A DNA stretch of 64,000 nt. Source: Nocardia asteroides (GTDB taxonomy: Bacteria > Actinomycetota > Actinomycetes > Mycobacteriales > Mycobacteriaceae). Shown piece by piece: positions 61,951 to 64,000 of the stretch. Position 1 is the stretch's first letter, and each line of letters begins with the position of its first letter. The notes beneath the pieces are model-generated. The model made no database searches. It was not told where the DNA came from and saw only the letters and a list, made by a program, of their open reading frames with translations. The DNA lies in the NCBI RefSeq assembly GCF_900637185.1, contig NZ_LR134352.1, positions 4,516,001 to 4,580,000 of the forward strand, written 5' to 3'. A program made the translations under genes and the position numbers.

Positions 61951-62376
61951 ATGCTCGCCGACCTGGCGGCGGACGCGGGCGCCGCGCTCGCCTATTCCGC
62001 GGTGGGAATCGTGTTGATGGCGGTCGGTTTCGGCCTCGTCGACCTGCTCACCTCCGGTGATCTGCGCGCCCAGATCTGGCAGGAGCGCAACCGCAACGCC
62101 GCCATCCTGCTCGCGTCGAACCTGTTCGGCGTCGGCGTCATCGTGGCCACCGCGATCTGGACCTCCGACGGCAAGATCGTCCAGGCCCTGCTCGCCAGCG
62201 CGATCTACGGCGTGATCGGCCTGGCCGCCATGGCGCTGGCGTTCGTCCTGCTCGACGCGCTCACCCCGGGTGATTTCCGGGCCGTCGTGGCCGATCCGGA
62301 ACCGCATCCGGCGGTCTGGGTCACGGCCTCGGCGCACATCGCGGTGGCGCTGGTGGTGGCCGCGAGCCTCACCTGA
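61951..62376 (+). CDS. DUF350-family membrane protein
   Basis: The 141-residue protein has four membrane helices and the DUF350 pattern (LAYSAVGIVLMAVGFGLVDLLTSGDL, VLLDALTPGDF). It is likely an inner-membrane component. Its stop overlaps the start of the spermidine synthase gene by one base, and it follows the DUF4247 gene after 42 bp, so all three form an operon. Confidence 0.85.
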   Translation: MLADLAADAGAALAYSAVGIVLMAVGFGLVDLLTSGDLRAQIWQERNRNAAILLASNLFGVGVIVATAIWTSDGKIVQALLASAIYGVIGLAAMALAFVLLDALTPGDFRAVVADPEPHPAVWVTASAHIAVALVVAASLT

Positions 62377-63905
62377 TGCCGGTGCACCGCCTGGCCAGGG
62401 TGGCGCTGCTGGCGACCGTGTTCGTCTGCGCCGCCTGCGGTCTGGTGTACGAGCTGTCGCTGGTGACCCTCGGCAGCTACCTGATCGGTGACACCGCCGC
62501 GCAGGCCTCGATCACGCTGAGCGTGATGGTGTGCGCCATGGGTGTCGGCGCGCTGGCAGCGAAACCGTTGCGCGCGCAGGCGGCCGCCGCCTTCGTCGCG
62601 GTGGAACTGGCGCTGGCGGTGATCGGCGGACTGTCGGTGGCGGCGCTGTACGCCAGTTACGCCTGGCTCAATGTCTATACCGGCACGCTGGTGCTGGCCG
62701 CGGCGCTGATCGGCATGCTGGTCGGCGCCGAGATCCCGCTGCTGATGGAACTGCTGCAGCAGGTCCGCAGGCAGGAGGCCAGCAGCGCGGTCGCCGACCT
62801 GTTCGCCGCCGACTATGTCGGGGCACTGCTGGGCGGGCTGGCGTTCCCGTTCCTGCTGCTGCCCGTGTTCGGGCAGATCCGGGGCAGTCTCGTGGTGGGC
62901 GTGGTGAACGCGATCGCGGGATTGGCGCTGGCGTTCTTCTTCTTTCGCGACCGGATGGCCCGCACCGCCCGGCACGTGCTGATCGTCGCCACGGTGGTGG
63001 TGGCCGGTGGGCTCACCGGCACCTACGTCTACGCCGACCGGTTCGAGGCCAGCGCGCAGCAGGCGCTGTTCGCGCATCCGATCGTGTGGCAGTCGCGCAC
63101 GCCGTATCAGCAGATCGTGCTCACCGAGTCGTTCTCGCCGTTCGGCACCACCGACACCCGGCTCTACCTCAACGGCGGGCTGCAGTTCTCCTCGGTGGAC
63201 GAATACCGCTATCACGAGGCGCTGGTCCATCCGGTGCTGGCGGGGTCGCGCCGTTCGGTGCTGGTGCTCGGCGGCGGCGACGGGCTGGCGCTGCGCGAGA
63301 TCCTGCGCTACCCCGATATCGGGCAGGTGACGCTGGTGGAGCTCGATCCGGCGATGATCGAGCTGGCCCGCACCGACGAGCGCCTCACCGCCCTCAACCA
63401 GCGTTCCTTCGACGATCCCCGCGTCCGGGTGATCAACGCCGACGCCTTCACCTGGTTGCGTGGCGCGCCGGGTCTGTTCGACGCGGTGATCGTCGACCTG
63501 CCCGATCCGGACCAGACCTCGGTGGCCAAGCTGTACTCGCAGGAGTTCTACGCGATGACCGCCAATGTCCTGGCCCCGGGCGCCCGCCTGGTGGTGCAGT
63601 CCGGCTCACCGTTCTTCGCGCCCCGCTCGTTCTGGACCATCGACGCCACCCTGCGCGCCGCGGGCCTGCACACCACCCCGTACCACGTGGACGTCCCCAG
63701 TTTCGGCGACTGGGGTTTCGTCCTGGCCGCGGCGGGCGACACCCCGTCCCCGGCCCTGCGCTCCCCCACCCCGCTACGGTCCCTCGACGACCGCACCCTG
63801 GCCGCCGCCACCGTCTTCCCCCCGGACCGCCGCGCGAACGACCCCGAGGTGTCCACCCTCATGCACCCGGTGATCCTGGACCTGCAACGCCAGGAATGGC
63901 GCTGA
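62376..63905 (+). CDS. Membrane-bound polyamine aminopropyltransferase (spermidine synthase-like)
   Basis: The 509-residue protein fuses an N-terminal MFS-like membrane region of about seven helices (to residue about 215) to a C-terminal spermidine synthase domain: VLVLGGGDGLALREIL, TLVELDPAMIELAR and IVDLPDPDQTSVAKLYSQEFY. It would transfer aminopropyl from decarboxylated SAM at the membrane face. The substrate is uncertain; some relatives make branched or long polyamines. Convergent with the partial gene at the right edge. Confidence 0.86.
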   Translation: MPVHRLARVALLATVFVCAACGLVYELSLVTLGSYLIGDTAAQASITLSVMVCAMGVGALAAKPLRAQAAAAFVAVELALAVIGGLSVAALYASYAWLNVYTGTLVLAAALIGMLVGAEIPLLMELLQQVRRQEASSAVADLFAADYVGALLGGLAFPFLLLPVFGQIRGSLVVGVVNAIAGLALAFFFFRDRMARTARHVLIVATVVVAGGLTGTYVYADRFEASAQQALFAHPIVWQSRTPYQQIVLTESFSPFGTTDTRLYLNGGLQFSSVDEYRYHEALVHPVLAGSRRSVLVLGGGDGLALREILRYPDIGQVTLVELDPAMIELARTDERLTALNQRSFDDPRVRVINADAFTWLRGAPGLFDAVIVDLPDPDQTSVAKLYSQEFYAMTANVLAPGARLVVQSGSPFFAPRSFWTIDATLRAAGLHTTPYHVDVPSFGDWGFVLAAAGDTPSPALRSPTPLRSLDDRTLAAATVFPPDRRANDPEVSTLMHPVILDLQRQEWR

Positions 63906-63908
63906 CCC

Positions 63909-64000
63909 TCAGTGGGTTCCGGCCGGAGTGGCGGCTGGGCGCTGCTTGCGGGCGCCGGGTGGGGTGACCAGGCCGAAGGTGATGAGGCTGTCGGCGGTGT
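63909..64000 (-). CDS. 3' end of an unidentified gene (continues beyond window)
   Basis: A minus-strand frame is open from the right edge to TGA at 63909 and encodes TADSLITFGLVTPPGARKQR and a short Pro/Ala/Thr tail. It is only 30 codons, so the family cannot be assigned; the pattern ADSLITFGLV resembles the end of some TetR proteins. It converges on the spermidine synthase gene, whose stop is three bases away. Confidence 0.5.
   Translation of the reverse strand, partial: TADSLITFGLVTPPGARKQRPAATPAGTH

Overview
The window is high-GC DNA from a mycolic-acid-containing actinomycete, most likely a Nocardia. The inference rests on GC-rich third codon positions, frequent GTG starts, an MspA-type porin, an Mce-type lipoprotein, a pknG-glnH-glnX cluster, ectABCD, a rifampin monooxygenase very close to the Nocardia enzyme as I remember it, and a LysM protein with a lysin B-like mycolate esterase domain. 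No database search was run; all family calls come from reading motifs.

Layout. 1-6.2 kb: end of a fumarylacetoacetate hydrolase-family gene, a TetR regulator behind a large perfect dyad, an amidohydrolase, a lipoprotein, a secreted serine protease and a DHA2-type efflux pump. 6.5-17.4 kb: orphan Mce lipoprotein, MerR/B12-like regulator, fasciclin lipoprotein, MspA porin, a Gdx/SugE guanidinium exporter behind a guanidine-III riboswitch, CPBP protease, a NarL-type two-component pair, DUF6326 protein, lipase, AraC regulator and a SMI1/KNR4 protein. 17.6-26.0 kb: four transmembrane Ser/Thr kinases and two large lipoproteins arranged kinase-lipoprotein-kinase twice in tandem. 26.1-33.0 kb: LysM/lysin B-like protein, three regulators or regulator-transporter pairs with visible operators, a serine hydrolase, a truncated PucR-like regulator and a SLOG protein. 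33.6 kb: tRNA-Leu(GAG) with a strong terminator, in a gene-poor stretch. 34.1-40.2 kb: GT87 mannosyltransferase, MarR regulator with its membrane-protein target and a large repeat protein. 40.2-44.3 kb: ectABCD preceded by an OmpR-type regulator, a 27-codon leader ORF and a SigF/SigB-like promoter. 45.4-55.1 kb: a short-chain dehydrogenase (SDR), then a seven-gene phosphosignalling operon (GlnX, GlnH, coiled-coil protein, PknG, PP2C, VWA, FHA). 55.2-64 kb: EthA-like Baeyer-Villiger monooxygenase, SsuD-like monooxygenase, Rox with its rifamycin-associated element, HAD phosphatase, methyltransferase, and a DUF4247-DUF350-membrane spermidine synthase operon.

How it works together. The window is rich in phosphosignalling. 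The pknG operon encodes the writer (PknG), eraser (PP2C) and reader (FHA), all carrying similar N-terminal zinc ribbons, behind the sensory GlnH/GlnX proteins. The duplicated kinase module is a separate system with a shared four-cysteine ectodomain and a partner lipoprotein. Several small regulons can be read directly from dyad operators beside TetR, HxlR and MarR genes. The most promising undescribed system is the duplicated kinase-lipoprotein-kinase module; the zinc-ribbon PknG/PP2C/FHA/VWA cassette and the leader ORF-regulator-ectoine arrangement come next.
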